A stretch of 64,000 nucleotides of DNA, from assembly GCF_014489615.1 (NCBI RefSeq), contig NZ_CP060825.1:3362501-3426500 (forward strand), read 5' to 3'. Shown one piece after another: positions 25,878 to 35,317 of the stretch (within the stretch, counting starts at the first letter, position 1; each line of letters opens with the position of its first letter). This DNA comes from Streptomyces genisteinicus. GTDB lineage: Bacteria > Actinomycetota > Actinomycetes > Streptomycetales > Streptomycetaceae. The notes beneath the pieces are model-generated. The model did not search any database. It worked only from the letters and a program-made list of their open reading frames with translations, and was not told the origin of the DNA. The position numbers and the translations under genes were made by a program.

Positions 25878-25950
25878 TAGGCCGTGTGGGACTCGAACCC
25901 ACAACCAACGGATTAAAAGTCCGCTGCTCTGCCAATTGAGCTAACGGCCC
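25878..25950 (-). tRNA. tRNA-Lys (TTT)
   Basis: A 73-nt cloverleaf with anticodon UUU in a loop reading ACTTTTAAT, and a normal GGTTCGAGTCC T arm. The CCA end is not encoded. The acceptor stem ends in a G1-U72 wobble. Confidence 0.94.
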
Positions 25951-26061
25951 TCGGCACAACACCCCTGAGCATAGCCAAAGAGATCCCCCGAGCCGATCGG
26001 GTATCCCCACACCGGCCTGTCCCGCCGCGGCCCGGGCAGCCGGGCCGCGGCGGGGAGCACG

Positions 26062-29000
26062 TCAGTACAGGCCCTTGAACGCCTGCCAGCCGCCTGTCCC
26101 GATCTGCACCCGTGCCGCGAGCGTCCCGTCGCCGGTGGCGCTGTGCCGGTACAGCCGTCCGTCACCGGTCCGCCCGACGAGCTCGGGCTTCCCGTCGCCG
26201 CTGATGTCCCCGACTCCGGCGACCGAGGTGTAGCCGCCCCAGCCGGTGGCGAGCTTCACCCGCGCGGTCACCCCGCCGGTCGCCGTCCCGTAGTACCGCC
26301 ACAGCGCACCGGCCGCGTCGATCCCGAGCAGGTCCCCGCGTCCGTCGCCGTTCAGGTCGCCCACGCCGGCGATCTTCGTGTACGTCCGCCAGTCGGTGCC
26401 GATCCGCACACGCGCGGCGAGCCTGTGCGACGCCGAACCCGCGTAGAAGTACATGTCGCCCGTGGTGGTCTGACGCACCATCAGGTCCTGGAAGCCGTCG
26501 CCGTTCACGTCGCCGGGGGACGTCAGCTGGTCGTACTGCGCCCAGCCGGAGCCGATCGAGGTGTACGGCGACGTCGGCGAGAGGACCTTGCCGCAGCCAG
26601 GCCGGTACACCCTCAGCTCGTTCCCGAGGCGTACCAGCACGTCGTTGCACCGGTCGCCGTCCACGTCGCCGAACGGGACGGGGTACGCGTCCGTCGCGAA
26701 CACGCCGCCCGCCTGACGCGCCAGCACACCGCCGGTGCCGTTGCCCCGGTACTGCGAGACCAGCCCGGCCGTGTCCTGCACCAGCAGGTCGCCGAAGCCG
26801 TCGTCCCCCAGGTCGCGCCGGACCGGCGAGGCGCCCGTGACCGTGACGCCTCCGGTCAGGACGAGGTCCGCGCCCTGGCCGTCGGCGGGCTTCGCCGTCA
26901 GCGCCCAGGTGTACGCGCCGTTGGCGACGAGCCGGCCCGCCGTGTCCCTGCCGTCCCAGGACGGCCGGACGATCCCGCGCGCCTCACCGCCCGTGAGCGT
27001 GCGCACGGCCGCGCCCGTGGCCGTGTGGCGCAGTTCGAGCGTCCAGGAGGCGGCGGGCTTGGTCAGCCACCAGCGCGGCTGCCAGGCGGCGTTGCGGAGA
27101 TCCGCGCCCGTCGCGACGTCGGCGTCGATCGTGCCGAGCGGCGAGGCCGTCACCCCGATGTCCGCGACCTCGATGTCCCCGGCGGGGTTCGACTGGAAGG
27201 CGACCCGGCCGGTGGCCGTGTCCACCGCGTACGGGCCGGTGCGGTCGTTGTCGTGGCTCGGGTGGTAGGTGGCCTTCAGGACCGGCTCGGTACCGCTGAC
27301 GTCCGTGACCCGGATGACGTCCCCCCGGAACCAGACGGCGTATCCGTCGCCGAGCACGCTGACCGGCTCCTGGAGGAACCGGTCCCTGCCGGTCTCCAGA
27401 TCGCGGATCCCCGCCGAGTAGTCGGCTCCGGCGCAGCGCCAGCTCAGCCAGTGGCCCGTGACGCGGAGGAACTCGGCCCGGCATCCGTTCCCCAGGTCGA
27501 CGGTGCGCCGGGCCGCTCCGGTGCGCACGTCGTACCCGATGACCGTGCCGTTGACCGGACCCGCGGCCCACACGGTGTCGCCCTGGAGGTCCAGGTCCTG
27601 CGCGTCGTACCCGACCGGGATCGACGCGAGGTGCTTCCCGGTGTCCAGGTCGACGGTCGCCGCCCGGACGATCGTGCCGTCCTCCCGGTATCCGAAGCCC
27701 ACGGCATACCGCCCGGAGACGTCGGTGACGTAGAACCCCTCGAACGCGGTCGTCAGGGGCCGGCCGGCGGACGCCCCGTCCTCGACGACCACGGGGACCC
27801 TGTCGTGCACGGGGAAGGGCTGCACGACGGTACGGCCGTCGCCGGTGCTATGAAGCTCCGGGCAGTCGGTGACGTCCACCGCGCAGGCGTCGAGCGGGAT
27901 CCCGAGAGCACCGCGCTCCACCGTGCCGCCGACCGCCGACCCGTCCGTGACGGACACCGACCGCGAACGGAAGGCGTACCGCTCGTCCGGCATCCGCTCG
28001 AGCGACTCCAGACGGCCGTGGGCGAAGCTCAGGGCGTACGGCTCGGAGGTCATCGGGGCGACGGCCGTGAGCACGGTCGCCGTCACCTGCTCCCCGTCTG
28101 CTCGCAGGCGTTGCAGGCTCAGGGTCTCCGGTGCGGTTCCCGCCACGACGAGGAGTCCGCCGTCGGGAGCCGCCAGCGCCCGGGTCCGCGCCGAGGCGAA
28201 GAGAGGCGTCTCGGCGCCTCCGCCCCTCGGGACCGAGACCAGGCGGTAGGGAGCGGAGCCGCCGTCCGCGGTGCGCCGGGCGACGATCAGCTGTCCGCCG
28301 GTCATCCCCAGCAGTTCGTCGCCCTCCCGGTAGGGCAGTTCGGCCGAGGCGTCGAGCGCGAGGGGCCCGGTGGCACCGGGCCCGCCCTTGCCGTGGAACA
28401 GGACGGTGCCGTCCGTCGTCCACCGGACGACCTCGGTCGGCGTGTGGACGACCGAGGCGGTCCCGGCGGCCGGGCCGTCCTCGGACAGCGTGCGCACCTG
28501 CCCCGTCGCCAGGTCGATCCAGACCGGCCGGGACACCCCGCCCACGGTGGAGGAGGCGAGTATGCCCGTGGCGTCACCGGCCGTCGCGCCGGCAGGGAGT
28601 TGCCCGCCTTCCGGCCAGCCCGTGACCACGGTGTCCTGGACGGAACCGCTCACCAGCCGGAGCAGGTGCCAGGTCACCGGCGCCGTCGTGCCGTTCCCCT
28701 TGGAGGTGAGCACCGTGGAGCCGAAGGCTCCGATGTACCGGTGCCCGGACGGCAGCGTGACGTAGGTGTTGCGCTTCCGGGTGGCGTCGAACAGGCGGAC
28801 TTCGGTGCCGTCTTCCCACAGCGCGGCGACGACGTCGGAGCCGGCGCCGTACGCCCCGCCGGCCTCCGGGCCCTCCGCGTCGTTGCGGATCGGCTCGGTG
28901 ACCCCGCTCCAGGTGGACCAGAACTGGCCGCGCCCCTGTTCGTAACGGAGATAGCCGCCCGGCCCCGCGGAGAGCGGCACCACCTCCCGCGGCTGGGCCG

Positions 29001-29130
29001 CCGCGGTGGCGGGAAAGACCGTGCCGCTCTCCGCGGCGGCCGCGGTGTAGGTGAGCGGGCCGGTACCGGCGATCAGAGTCGCCGCGGCAGCGGCGGCGAC
29101 CCAATGGCGTACGAGAGCGCTGCGAAGCAC
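26062..29130 (-). CDS. Large secreted FG-GAP/VCBS repeat protein
   Basis: A 1022-residue exported protein. The GTG at 29130 has GGAGGGA upstream and gives a clean signal peptide (LVRHWVAAAAAATLIAGTGP, then an Ala-rich cleavage zone). Residues about 50-620 look like beta-propeller repeats. A FlgD-Ig-like segment at about 700-760 (WDGRDTAGRLVANGAYTW) follows, then five or so FG-GAP/VCBS repeats from about 770 to the end, with calcium-type loops such as DVNGDGFQDL and DLNGDGRGDL. The role is probably extracellular binding or adhesion; the ligand is unknown. Start sites at 29166 or 29214 are less likely. Confidence 0.85.
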   Translation of the reverse strand: MLRSALVRHWVAAAAAATLIAGTGPLTYTAAAAESGTVFPATAAAQPREVVPLSAGPGGYLRYEQGRGQFWSTWSGVTEPIRNDAEGPEAGGAYGAGSDVVAALWEDGTEVRLFDATRKRNTYVTLPSGHRYIGAFGSTVLTSKGNGTTAPVTWHLLRLVSGSVQDTVVTGWPEGGQLPAGATAGDATGILASSTVGGVSRPVWIDLATGQVRTLSEDGPAAGTASVVHTPTEVVRWTTDGTVLFHGKGGPGATGPLALDASAELPYREGDELLGMTGGQLIVARRTADGGSAPYRLVSVPRGGGAETPLFASARTRALAAPDGGLLVVAGTAPETLSLQRLRADGEQVTATVLTAVAPMTSEPYALSFAHGRLESLERMPDERYAFRSRSVSVTDGSAVGGTVERGALGIPLDACAVDVTDCPELHSTGDGRTVVQPFPVHDRVPVVVEDGASAGRPLTTAFEGFYVTDVSGRYAVGFGYREDGTIVRAATVDLDTGKHLASIPVGYDAQDLDLQGDTVWAAGPVNGTVIGYDVRTGAARRTVDLGNGCRAEFLRVTGHWLSWRCAGADYSAGIRDLETGRDRFLQEPVSVLGDGYAVWFRGDVIRVTDVSGTEPVLKATYHPSHDNDRTGPYAVDTATGRVAFQSNPAGDIEVADIGVTASPLGTIDADVATGADLRNAAWQPRWWLTKPAASWTLELRHTATGAAVRTLTGGEARGIVRPSWDGRDTAGRLVANGAYTWALTAKPADGQGADLVLTGGVTVTGASPVRRDLGDDGFGDLLVQDTAGLVSQYRGNGTGGVLARQAGGVFATDAYPVPFGDVDGDRCNDVLVRLGNELRVYRPGCGKVLSPTSPYTSIGSGWAQYDQLTSPGDVNGDGFQDLMVRQTTTGDMYFYAGSASHRLAARVRIGTDWRTYTKIAGVGDLNGDGRGDLLGIDAAGALWRYYGTATGGVTARVKLATGWGGYTSVAGVGDISGDGKPELVGRTGDGRLYRHSATGDGTLAARVQIGTGGWQAFKGLY

Positions 29131-29290
29131 TCGTCCCTCCCCGGGATGCGATGAGGCACGGGGCATGACGGTGCATGTGCGGAACGCACATCGTCGAAAG
29201 CCCCCCGGCCGCACCCACCCCGTGCGAGTGGACAGACCTTAACAGCAGCGCCACGCGGCGCGGAAAGCTGATGCGCCCCGCCGCAACGCC

Positions 29291-29330
29291 ACAGGGCCCG
29301 CACGTCACCGAAGTGTCGTGCGGGCCCTGT
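29291..29330 (-). terminator. Terminator of the DEAD-box helicase gene
   Basis: A 14-bp perfect stem (29291-29304 and 29317-29330) lies about 40 bp past the helicase stop codon on the minus strand. The symmetrical hairpin could act in both directions. Confidence 0.75.
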
Positions 29331-29368
29331 TCAGGCGTTTCAGACGTTCAGGCGCTCAGCCGCCCGTG

Positions 29369-31393
29369 TCAGCCGTTGCGCTTCCAGCGCGGCTTGTCGT
29401 CGCGGCGGCCGCCGCCGAAGGAACCGGAGCCGGCGCCGCGGTGGTCGTCACGGCGGCCGTAGGGGCGGTCGTGACGGTCGCCGCCGGAGCGGAAGCCGCC
29501 CGAGGGGCGGTCGTCGCGGCGGTCGCGGTTGAACGGGCGGTCGCTACCGCGGTGGCCGGACGGACGGTCGTCCCGGCGGAAGCCGCCCGAGGAACGGTCG
29601 TCACGACGCTCGAAGGAACGGCCGCCACGGTCGTCACGGTTGAACCCGCCACGGTCGTTGTCCCGGCGGAACCCACCGCGCTCGCCGCCGTCACGACGGT
29701 CGTCCCGGCGGAAACCACCCGAGGAACGGTCGTCACGACGCTCGAACGAACGGCCGCCACGGTCGTCACGGTTGAACCCGCCACGGTCGTTGTCCCGGCG
29801 GAACCCACCGCGCTCGCCGCCGTCACGACGGTCGCGGCGCTCGAAGTTGCCGCGGTCGTCGCGACGGTCGAAGGACGGACGCTCCTCGCGGACCGGCTCG
29901 GGAGCCGGCTCCGGGGTGGCGGCGACCTCGGCCTCGGCGGCCTCGGTCACCTCGGCGACGGCGGCCTCCGGGTCGTCACCGCGCTCGCGGGCGGCGCGCG
30001 CCACCAGGCGGTCGGCCTCCTCGCGCAGTTCGCCGGCCCGGCGCTGGACGCGCTCCAGCTGGCGGGTGAGCTCGACGACCTCGCGCTCGGCCTGCTTGGC
30101 GGCGTTGTTGGCGGAGTCGGCCTGGACCTCGGTCAGGGACCGGGCGCCGGTGATCTCGGCGACCTCCGGGTCGAACGCGCCCGCGCCGCCCACGATGTGA
30201 CGCGACGCCTCGACGCCGGCGTCCTCCATCAGGCGGAAGATCTGGCGGCGCTGGTGGGGCAGCGACAGGGAGACGACCGTGCCGGACCGGCCGGCGCGGG
30301 CGGTGCGGCCCGAGCGGTGCAGGTAGTCCTTGTGATCGCCGGCCGGGTCGACGTTGAGCACCAGGTCGATGCCGTCGACGTGGATGCCGCGGGCGGCGAC
30401 GTCGGTCGCGACGAGCGCGTTGACGTAGCCGTCCTTGAAGTCGGCCAGGGTGCGAGTACGGGCGCCCTGGGTCATGCCGCCGTGCAGCGCGTCGGCCTTC
30501 ACACCGGCGTCGCGCAGCTGCTCGGCGATGCGGTCGGCGCCCAGCTGGGTGCGGACGAAGATGATGGTGCGGCCCTTGCGGGCGGCGATGGCGGCCGTGA
30601 CGGGCGCCTTGTCCTTGGGCTTCACGACGAGGACGTGGTGCGACATGGTCGTGACGTTGCCCTGGGCGCTGTCGACCTCGTGGCTGACCGGGTCGGTGAG
30701 GTAGCGCTTGACCAGGGTGGAGATCTCGTTCTCCATGGTGGCGGAGAACAGCATCCGCTGGCCGCCGGCCGGGACCTGGTCGAGGAGCTCGGTGACCTCG
30801 GGCAGGAAGCCCAGGTCGGACATCTGGTCGGCCTCGTCGAGGACGGCGACCTGGACGGCCTCCAGGGAGCAGGCGCCGCGGTTGATGATGTCGCGCAGAC
30901 GGCCCGGGGTGGCGACGAGGACGTCGACGCCGCGCTCCAGCGCGTAGATCTGGTTGCCCATCGAGGTGCCGCCGCAGACGACCTTCATCTTGAGGCCGAG
31001 CACGTCGCCGTAGGGCTGGAGGGCGTCCGCGACCTGCATCGCGAGTTCGCGGGTCGGGGTGAGGATGACCGCGCGCGGCTTCTTCTTCTCGGTGTGCCCG
31101 CCGGCCAGCGCGGCCAGGGTGGGCAGACCGAAGGAGAGGGTCTTGCCGGAGCCGGTGCGGCCGCGGCCGAGGATGTCCTTGCCGGCCAGGGCGTCCGGGA
31201 TGGTCGCGGCCTGGATCGGGAAGGGGGTGGTCACGCCGTTCTGGGCGAGCTTGCGCACGACGCCCTCGGGCAGACCGAGGTCGGCGAAGGTGGTCTCGGG
31301 GGCCTCTGCGGCCTCGGCCTCGACGGCTTCGGTGGCCTCGACGGCCTCGACGCTCTCGGGCATGACGGCGTGATCAGTGCTGAAAGTGGACAT
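29369..31393 (-). CDS. DEAD-box RNA helicase with repetitive Arg/Gly-rich tail
   Basis: A 674-residue ATP-dependent RNA helicase. Core motifs: Q-motif region FPIQAATIPDAL, Walker A GRTGSGKT, DEAD box VAVLDEADQMSD, SAT motif, and motif VI HRSGRTAR. Residues about 470-674 form a charged tail of RGGFRRD- and RSFERRD-type repeats, likely an unstructured RNA-binding region. Part of this tail is a 132-bp DNA tandem duplication. It probably acts in cold-stress RNA remodelling or ribosome assembly. ATG 31393 is preferred; upstream starts lack protein-like sequence. Confidence 0.92.
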   Translation of the reverse strand: MSTFSTDHAVMPESVEAVEATEAVEAEAAEAPETTFADLGLPEGVVRKLAQNGVTTPFPIQAATIPDALAGKDILGRGRTGSGKTLSFGLPTLAALAGGHTEKKKPRAVILTPTRELAMQVADALQPYGDVLGLKMKVVCGGTSMGNQIYALERGVDVLVATPGRLRDIINRGACSLEAVQVAVLDEADQMSDLGFLPEVTELLDQVPAGGQRMLFSATMENEISTLVKRYLTDPVSHEVDSAQGNVTTMSHHVLVVKPKDKAPVTAAIAARKGRTIIFVRTQLGADRIAEQLRDAGVKADALHGGMTQGARTRTLADFKDGYVNALVATDVAARGIHVDGIDLVLNVDPAGDHKDYLHRSGRTARAGRSGTVVSLSLPHQRRQIFRLMEDAGVEASRHIVGGAGAFDPEVAEITGARSLTEVQADSANNAAKQAEREVVELTRQLERVQRRAGELREEADRLVARAARERGDDPEAAVAEVTEAAEAEVAATPEPAPEPVREERPSFDRRDDRGNFERRDRRDGGERGGFRRDNDRGGFNRDDRGGRSFERRDDRSSGGFRRDDRRDGGERGGFRRDNDRGGFNRDDRGGRSFERRDDRSSGGFRRDDRPSGHRGSDRPFNRDRRDDRPSGGFRSGGDRHDRPYGRRDDHRGAGSGSFGGGRRDDKPRWKRNG
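29564..29834 (-). repeat. 132-bp tandem duplication within the helicase tail
   Basis: Two near-identical 132-bp units (about 29564-29695 and 29696-29827) differing at only a few positions. Each encodes 44 residues of Arg/Asp/Gly-rich tail. The in-frame length means copy number can change without breaking the gene. Confidence 0.85.
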
Positions 31394-31599
31394 GCGAAAT
31401 GCGAAACCTTCCGGAGTCTCGGCACGCGCCCAAACTCCGTGAATTCGCAATTCGACCGCCTCAATGCGGTCAGCCACGGCTAGGGAGAGTACGCGCCACG
31501 CGGCGCTCTTCTTTTTCGGCGCCGGGCAATGGGATCAAACGATCTACCACCATACGCACCCTCCACCGGTCAAGGCAAACCGCTTCGGGGTGAGCCGCG

Positions 31600-32205
31600 T
31601 CACGCGGGACCGGCCTGGGGCGACGCCACCGGCTCGGTGCCCATGACGTACTCCGGCCGGTCCTCCAGCACCCGCATCGCGCCCATGTGCGCCTCGGGCG
31701 CCGAGGTGGCCGAGGGCTCGGCGGTGGGCTCGGTCGGCGTCGGGGTCGGGGTGGGCGTGGGCTGCGGGGTCGGCTCGGCGGGCGGCGTGGTCGGCGGCTG
31801 CGGGGTCGGACGGTCCGGCGGCGCGGTGGGCCGGGTGCCCGGATCGCCGGTGCCCCGGCCCGGCCCGGGACGGGCACCGGGGTGCGCGCCGGGGCTCGCG
31901 GGCGTACTCGGGCCGGCCGACGCCCCGGGCGTGGCGCCGGGGTCCGGGGACGCGTCGGCCTCCTCGCCGCCCGCCCCGTCCCGGCCGTCCGCGCCACCGC
32001 CCGCCGGCCGGGCGTGCCGCTGCCCGCCCGGCCCTCCGCGGTCCCCGTCCTCCCCCGCCTCCGCCCCGGGCCGGTCGGCGGACGAGCTCGGCGCGGGACG
32101 GGCGGCGGGATCGTCGCTCACGCTCATGCAGCCGGCCGAGGCCATGACCGCCACAGCGGTGGCGAACCAGGCGGCCGTTCGGCCGGGACGGGGCAACTGG
32201 CGCAC
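31600..32205 (-). CDS. Putative lipoprotein with Pro/Thr-rich linker
   Basis: 201 residues. The N-terminal signal has a lipobox (AVMASAGC), so it should be lipid-anchored on the outside of the membrane. Residues about 30-170 are low-complexity Gly/Ala then Pro/Thr, with a PTPTPTPTPTEPT run. A short C-terminal peptide (MRVLEDRPEYVMGTEPV) looks like the only ordered part. I do not recognise a domain. It may extend that tail through or away from the wall. Confidence 0.65.
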   Translation of the reverse strand: MRQLPRPGRTAAWFATAVAVMASAGCMSVSDDPAARPAPSSSADRPGAEAGEDGDRGGPGGQRHARPAGGGADGRDGAGGEEADASPDPGATPGASAGPSTPASPGAHPGARPGPGRGTGDPGTRPTAPPDRPTPQPPTTPPAEPTPQPTPTPTPTPTEPTAEPSATSAPEAHMGAMRVLEDRPEYVMGTEPVASPQAGPA

Positions 32206-32373
32206 GGAGGCACCTCCGGGGACGGGAAGGGCGGGCGGGTCCCCCTGCCCAACTACCGTCCCCCCGCCGGGGACACGCCCTCACGCCCCGCCCGTCGGGC
32301 GGGACGGCCGGCGCCCGCGTCGCCGATGCCGGGCACAGCGCCGGGCCGCGCCCGTGCGGACCTGCCGGACGCC

Positions 32374-32736
32374 TCAGCCCGTCAGCCCGCGCGCGGCCAC
32401 CGTGCCCAGGTACAGCGCCCCGGTCCCGGCCGCCACCGACAGCGCCACGTTCGCCGCCGCGGCCCGCGCCCGGCCGCCCTCCGCGAGCCGGAGGGTCTCG
32501 TACGAGAACGTGGAGTACGTGGTGAGCGCCCCGCACAGCCCCGTCCCGAGCAGCGCGTACGCCGGCGACGAGACCGCCGCCCCTGCCAGCAGCCCGAGCA
32601 CCAGGCTGCCCGCCGTGTTCACGGCGAACGTGCCCCACGGGAAACCGGAGGCGTGCCGCGCCTGCACCGCACGATCCGTCAGATACCGCAGCGGGGCGCC
32701 CAGCGCCGCCCCCACGGCCACCAGCAGCCAGCTCAC
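32374..32736 (-). CDS. crcB: CrcB/Fluc fluoride channel subunit (downstream copy)
   Basis: A 120-residue protein with four hydrophobic helices. Family motifs: GAPLRYLTD near the start, [16 protein letters not shown] (the Asn of the pore) and [12 protein letters not shown] (the TTxST track). CrcB dimers expel fluoride. GTG 32736 is preferred; upstream in-frame codons encode an Arg/Gly-rich shadow. It follows the other crcB gene by 58 bp, so the two likely make a heterodimer or a pair of channels. Confidence 0.88.
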   Translation of the reverse strand: MSWLLVAVGAALGAPLRYLTDRAVQARHASGFPWGTFAVNTAGSLVLGLLAGAAVSSPAYALLGTGLCGALTTYSTFSYETLRLAEGGRARAAAANVALSVAAGTGALYLGTVAARGLTG

Positions 32737-32794
32737 CGCACCACCGCCCCGCCGACCGGAACAGCGCCCACCGCCCCGCCGGCCGGCACCCTGC

Positions 32795-33268
32795 TCACCG
32801 GACCGCCGCCCGGCCGAGGGCGCCACGGGTGAGGCGCGCGGCCGCCCCCACCGCGAGCAGCGCCCCGAGGGCCGTGCCGGCCGCGTAGAGCACGGCCGGA
32901 ACGGGCCGGCCGTGCTCCAGCAGGTCGACGGTGCCCAGGGCGTACGTCGAGAACGTGGTGAACCCTCCGAGCACCCCGACCCCCAGGAACGGCCGGACCA
33001 GCGGGCGTGCCGGGCGGCCGTCCTCGGCCACCAGCGGCATCAGCACCCCGATCAGCGCGCAGCCCAGGAGGTTCACCCCGAGAACGGCCCACGGGACGCC
33101 GCCCGCGGGGGCCGGCCACAGCACCTCCGCGCCGTGCCGGGCCGTCGCGCCGGCGGCTCCGCCGGCCGCGATCACGCCGAGGACCGCCCACCGGCCGGGC
33201 CCTGCGGACTCCGTCCGCCGCGCGGGGGCGGGCACACCGCCGTCCGGGTCCATGGGCTCCCCGCTCAC
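32795..33268 (-). CDS. crcB: CrcB/Fluc fluoride channel subunit (upstream copy)
   Basis: About 157 residues with four hydrophobic helices and the family motifs [28 protein letters not shown] and [12 protein letters not shown]. The GTG at 33268 overlaps the stop of the upstream metallopeptidase gene in a GTGA, which suggests translational coupling. ATG 33253 is an alternative but its SD-like GGGGAG is too close. With the downstream gene it forms a typical actinobacterial crcB pair. No fluoride riboswitch was recognised. Confidence 0.86.
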   Translation of the reverse strand: MSGEPMDPDGGVPAPARRTESAGPGRWAVLGVIAAGGAAGATARHGAEVLWPAPAGGVPWAVLGVNLLGCALIGVLMPLVAEDGRPARPLVRPFLGVGVLGGFTTFSTYALGTVDLLEHGRPVPAVLYAAGTALGALLAVGAAARLTRGALGRAAVR

Positions 33269-33615
33269 CCGTACCCCAGTTCGTGGAGCCGCGCGTCGTC
33301 GATCCCGAAGTGGTGGGCGATCTCGTGCACGACGGTGATCTCGGTCTCCGCGACCACGTCCTCGCGCGTCTCGCACATGCGCAGCGTGGGTCCCCGGTAG
33401 ATCGTGATGCGGTCGGGCAGCACCCCCGCGTACCACTCGCCGCGGTCCGTGAGCGGGGTCCCCTCGTAGAGCCCGAGCAGGTCGGGGTCGTCGGGGGCGG
33501 GCTCGTCCTCGACGAACACCGCGACGTTGTCCATCAGCCGCGTCAGTTCGGGCGGGATCCTGTCCAGCGCCTCGGCGACCAGTTCCTCGAACTCCTCACG
33601 CGTCATCTCCAGCAC
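33265..33615 (-). CDS. Small zinc metallopeptidase (HExxH), possible zincin
   Basis: A 116-residue protein with one conserved zinc motif, [23 protein letters not shown], where HEIAHHFGID fits the HExxHxxGxx(H/D) minizincin pattern. It lacks a signal peptide, so it is cytoplasmic. The substrate is unknown. GTG 33615 is used; ATG 33606 is nine bases downstream but has no spacing for its GGAG. It leads a small operon with the two crcB genes. Confidence 0.8.
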   Translation of the reverse strand: MLEMTREEFEELVAEALDRIPPELTRLMDNVAVFVEDEPAPDDPDLLGLYEGTPLTDRGEWYAGVLPDRITIYRGPTLRMCETREDVVAETEITVVHEIAHHFGIDDARLHELGYG

Positions 33616-33691
33616 CCGGCCATTGTCACGCACGGGGTGGACCGTGCGCCGCCCCGGCATGGTCCGCCGCCGTGTGGGGCATACGGGACCA

Positions 33692-35236
33692 ATGGCCCGC
33701 CAAGCCCCGTCACCGCGCCGCCCCCGCCGATCGATCCGTTCCGTGCTCCGCGCCCCGCTGCGCCCCGGCCCCGCACCGGCCGGTCTGGAGCGCGCCCCGC
33801 ACCCGTGGGCGCGCGCGCTCGGCATGACCGCCGTCGTCCTGGTCGGCGCCTGGCTGGGCCTGCTGATCGTGGGCAACGTCCGCACACCGGTCGGGCCGAT
33901 GGACACCACCATGACCCTGCGCCCCTCCCTCACCGGCGGCACGAAGATCAACGTCTCGCCGCTCGGCGCGCTGCGCCTCGACTCCCATGTGGCGCCGCTG
34001 CGTCTCGACGTCGATGTGGACCGGCTCGACCCCGCCCGCTCGCAGGCCCTGGTCGACAACCCCGAGAGGTTCTCCGGCCTCCAGGACGAGGTGTCGGCCG
34101 ATGTGCTCGACGGCACCACGGGACTGGCGCTGCGCTCCTGCGTCGCCGTCGTGACCGGAGCGACGGCTCTCGGTCTCGCCGTCTACCGCCGCCCCCGCCG
34201 GGCGCTCGCCGCGGGCGGGCTCGCACTCGCCCTGCTCGCGGCCTCCGCCGGCTCGGCCGCCGCGACCTGGAACCCCAAGTCCGTGCTGGAGCCGCAGTTC
34301 GACGGACTGCTGACCTCGGCCCCCTCGGTCGTCGGCAACGCCCGCTCGATCGTCACCGAGTTCGACGTCTACCAGAAGGAGTTGGCGCGCCTGGTCACCA
34401 ATGTCACCAAGCTCTACGACGCCACCTCCACGCTCCCCGCCTACGCGCCCGACCCGGACACCCTGCGGGTGCTCCACGTCTCCGACATCCACCTCAACCC
34501 GGCGGCCTGGCACATCATCCGGTCGACGGTGGAGCAGTACCGGATCGACGTGATCATCGACTCCGGCGACACCATGGACCACGGCAGCGCCGCGGAGAAC
34601 GGCTTCCTCGACGCGATCCCCGGCCTCGGCGCGCCCTACGTCTGGGTGCGCGGCAACCACGACTCCCGCACCACGCAGGAGTACCTGTCCCGGATGAAGA
34701 ACGTGCACGTCCTCGACGACGGACGGGCGGTCACCGTCGCCGGGGTGCGGATCGCGGGGAGCGGCGACCCCCAGTTCACCCCCGACCGCAGCGTGGTGGC
34801 CCAGGGCGATCCGGCCGAGCGCATGACGGGCATCCGGCTCGCCTCCGCACTGCGCGACCAGGAGCGCGCCGGGACACCGGTGGACATCGCGGTCGCGCAC
34901 AACCCGACGGCCGCCGCCGAGACCGACGGCACCGTGCCGCTGGTGCTGGCCGGCCACATCCACAAGCGGAAGAACGAGGTGATGGAGCTCGGCACCCGGC
35001 TGAAGATCGAGGGGTCGACCGGCGGCGGGGGGCTGCGCGCGGTGCAGAACGAGAAGCCGGAGAAGGTGCGCGCGTCGGTGCTCTACCTGGACCGGGGCAA
35101 CCGCCGGCTCCAGGCCTGGGACGAGATCACCCTGGGCGGCCTCGGGTTGACGACGGCCGAGGTCAGCCGCCATGTCGTGGAGCCCCCGGCCCCCGCGCCG
35201 GCACCCCCGGCGACCTCGTCCAGCCCCTCCCCGTAA
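33692..35236 (+). CDS. Membrane-anchored metallophosphoesterase
   Basis: 514 residues. A transmembrane helix at about 43-61 (MTAVVLVGAWLGLLIVG), two more near 147-190, then a calcineurin-like phosphoesterase domain at about 255-480. Metal motifs: HVSDIHLN (DxH), IDSGDTMD, VRGNHDS and LAGHIHKR. The catalytic domain probably faces outward or is held at the membrane; the substrate may be a phospholipid or nucleotide. The last 25 residues are Pro/Ala/Ser-rich. ATG 33692 follows GGGA. Divergent from the zincin gene with a 76-bp gap. Confidence 0.86.
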   Translation: MARQAPSPRRPRRSIRSVLRAPLRPGPAPAGLERAPHPWARALGMTAVVLVGAWLGLLIVGNVRTPVGPMDTTMTLRPSLTGGTKINVSPLGALRLDSHVAPLRLDVDVDRLDPARSQALVDNPERFSGLQDEVSADVLDGTTGLALRSCVAVVTGATALGLAVYRRPRRALAAGGLALALLAASAGSAAATWNPKSVLEPQFDGLLTSAPSVVGNARSIVTEFDVYQKELARLVTNVTKLYDATSTLPAYAPDPDTLRVLHVSDIHLNPAAWHIIRSTVEQYRIDVIIDSGDTMDHGSAAENGFLDAIPGLGAPYVWVRGNHDSRTTQEYLSRMKNVHVLDDGRAVTVAGVRIAGSGDPQFTPDRSVVAQGDPAERMTGIRLASALRDQERAGTPVDIAVAHNPTAAAETDGTVPLVLAGHIHKRKNEVMELGTRLKIEGSTGGGGLRAVQNEKPEKVRASVLYLDRGNRRLQAWDEITLGGLGLTTAEVSRHVVEPPAPAPAPPATSSSPSP

Positions 35237-35242
35237 ACCGTT

Positions 35243-35271
35243 TTGGCGATAGCTCCCCCCATCCCATATGC
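35243..35271 (+). promoter_or_regulatory. Promoter of the tRNA-Glu/Asp/Phe cluster
   Basis: TTGGCG (35243-35248) and CATATG (35265-35270) are spaced by 16 bp in an otherwise AT-poor region, about 47 bp before tRNA-Glu. This fits a HrdB-type stable RNA promoter. Confidence 0.55.
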
Positions 35272-35317
35272 TTCTCACGTCCCCGACGCGCTGCGAAGCG
35301 CACACGGCGGGCCTTTA

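Noticed and set aside
32374..33268. Two crcB reading frames as one broken gene
   Set aside because: Each encodes a complete four-helix subunit with its own motifs and start. Paired crcB genes are normal in actinobacteria.
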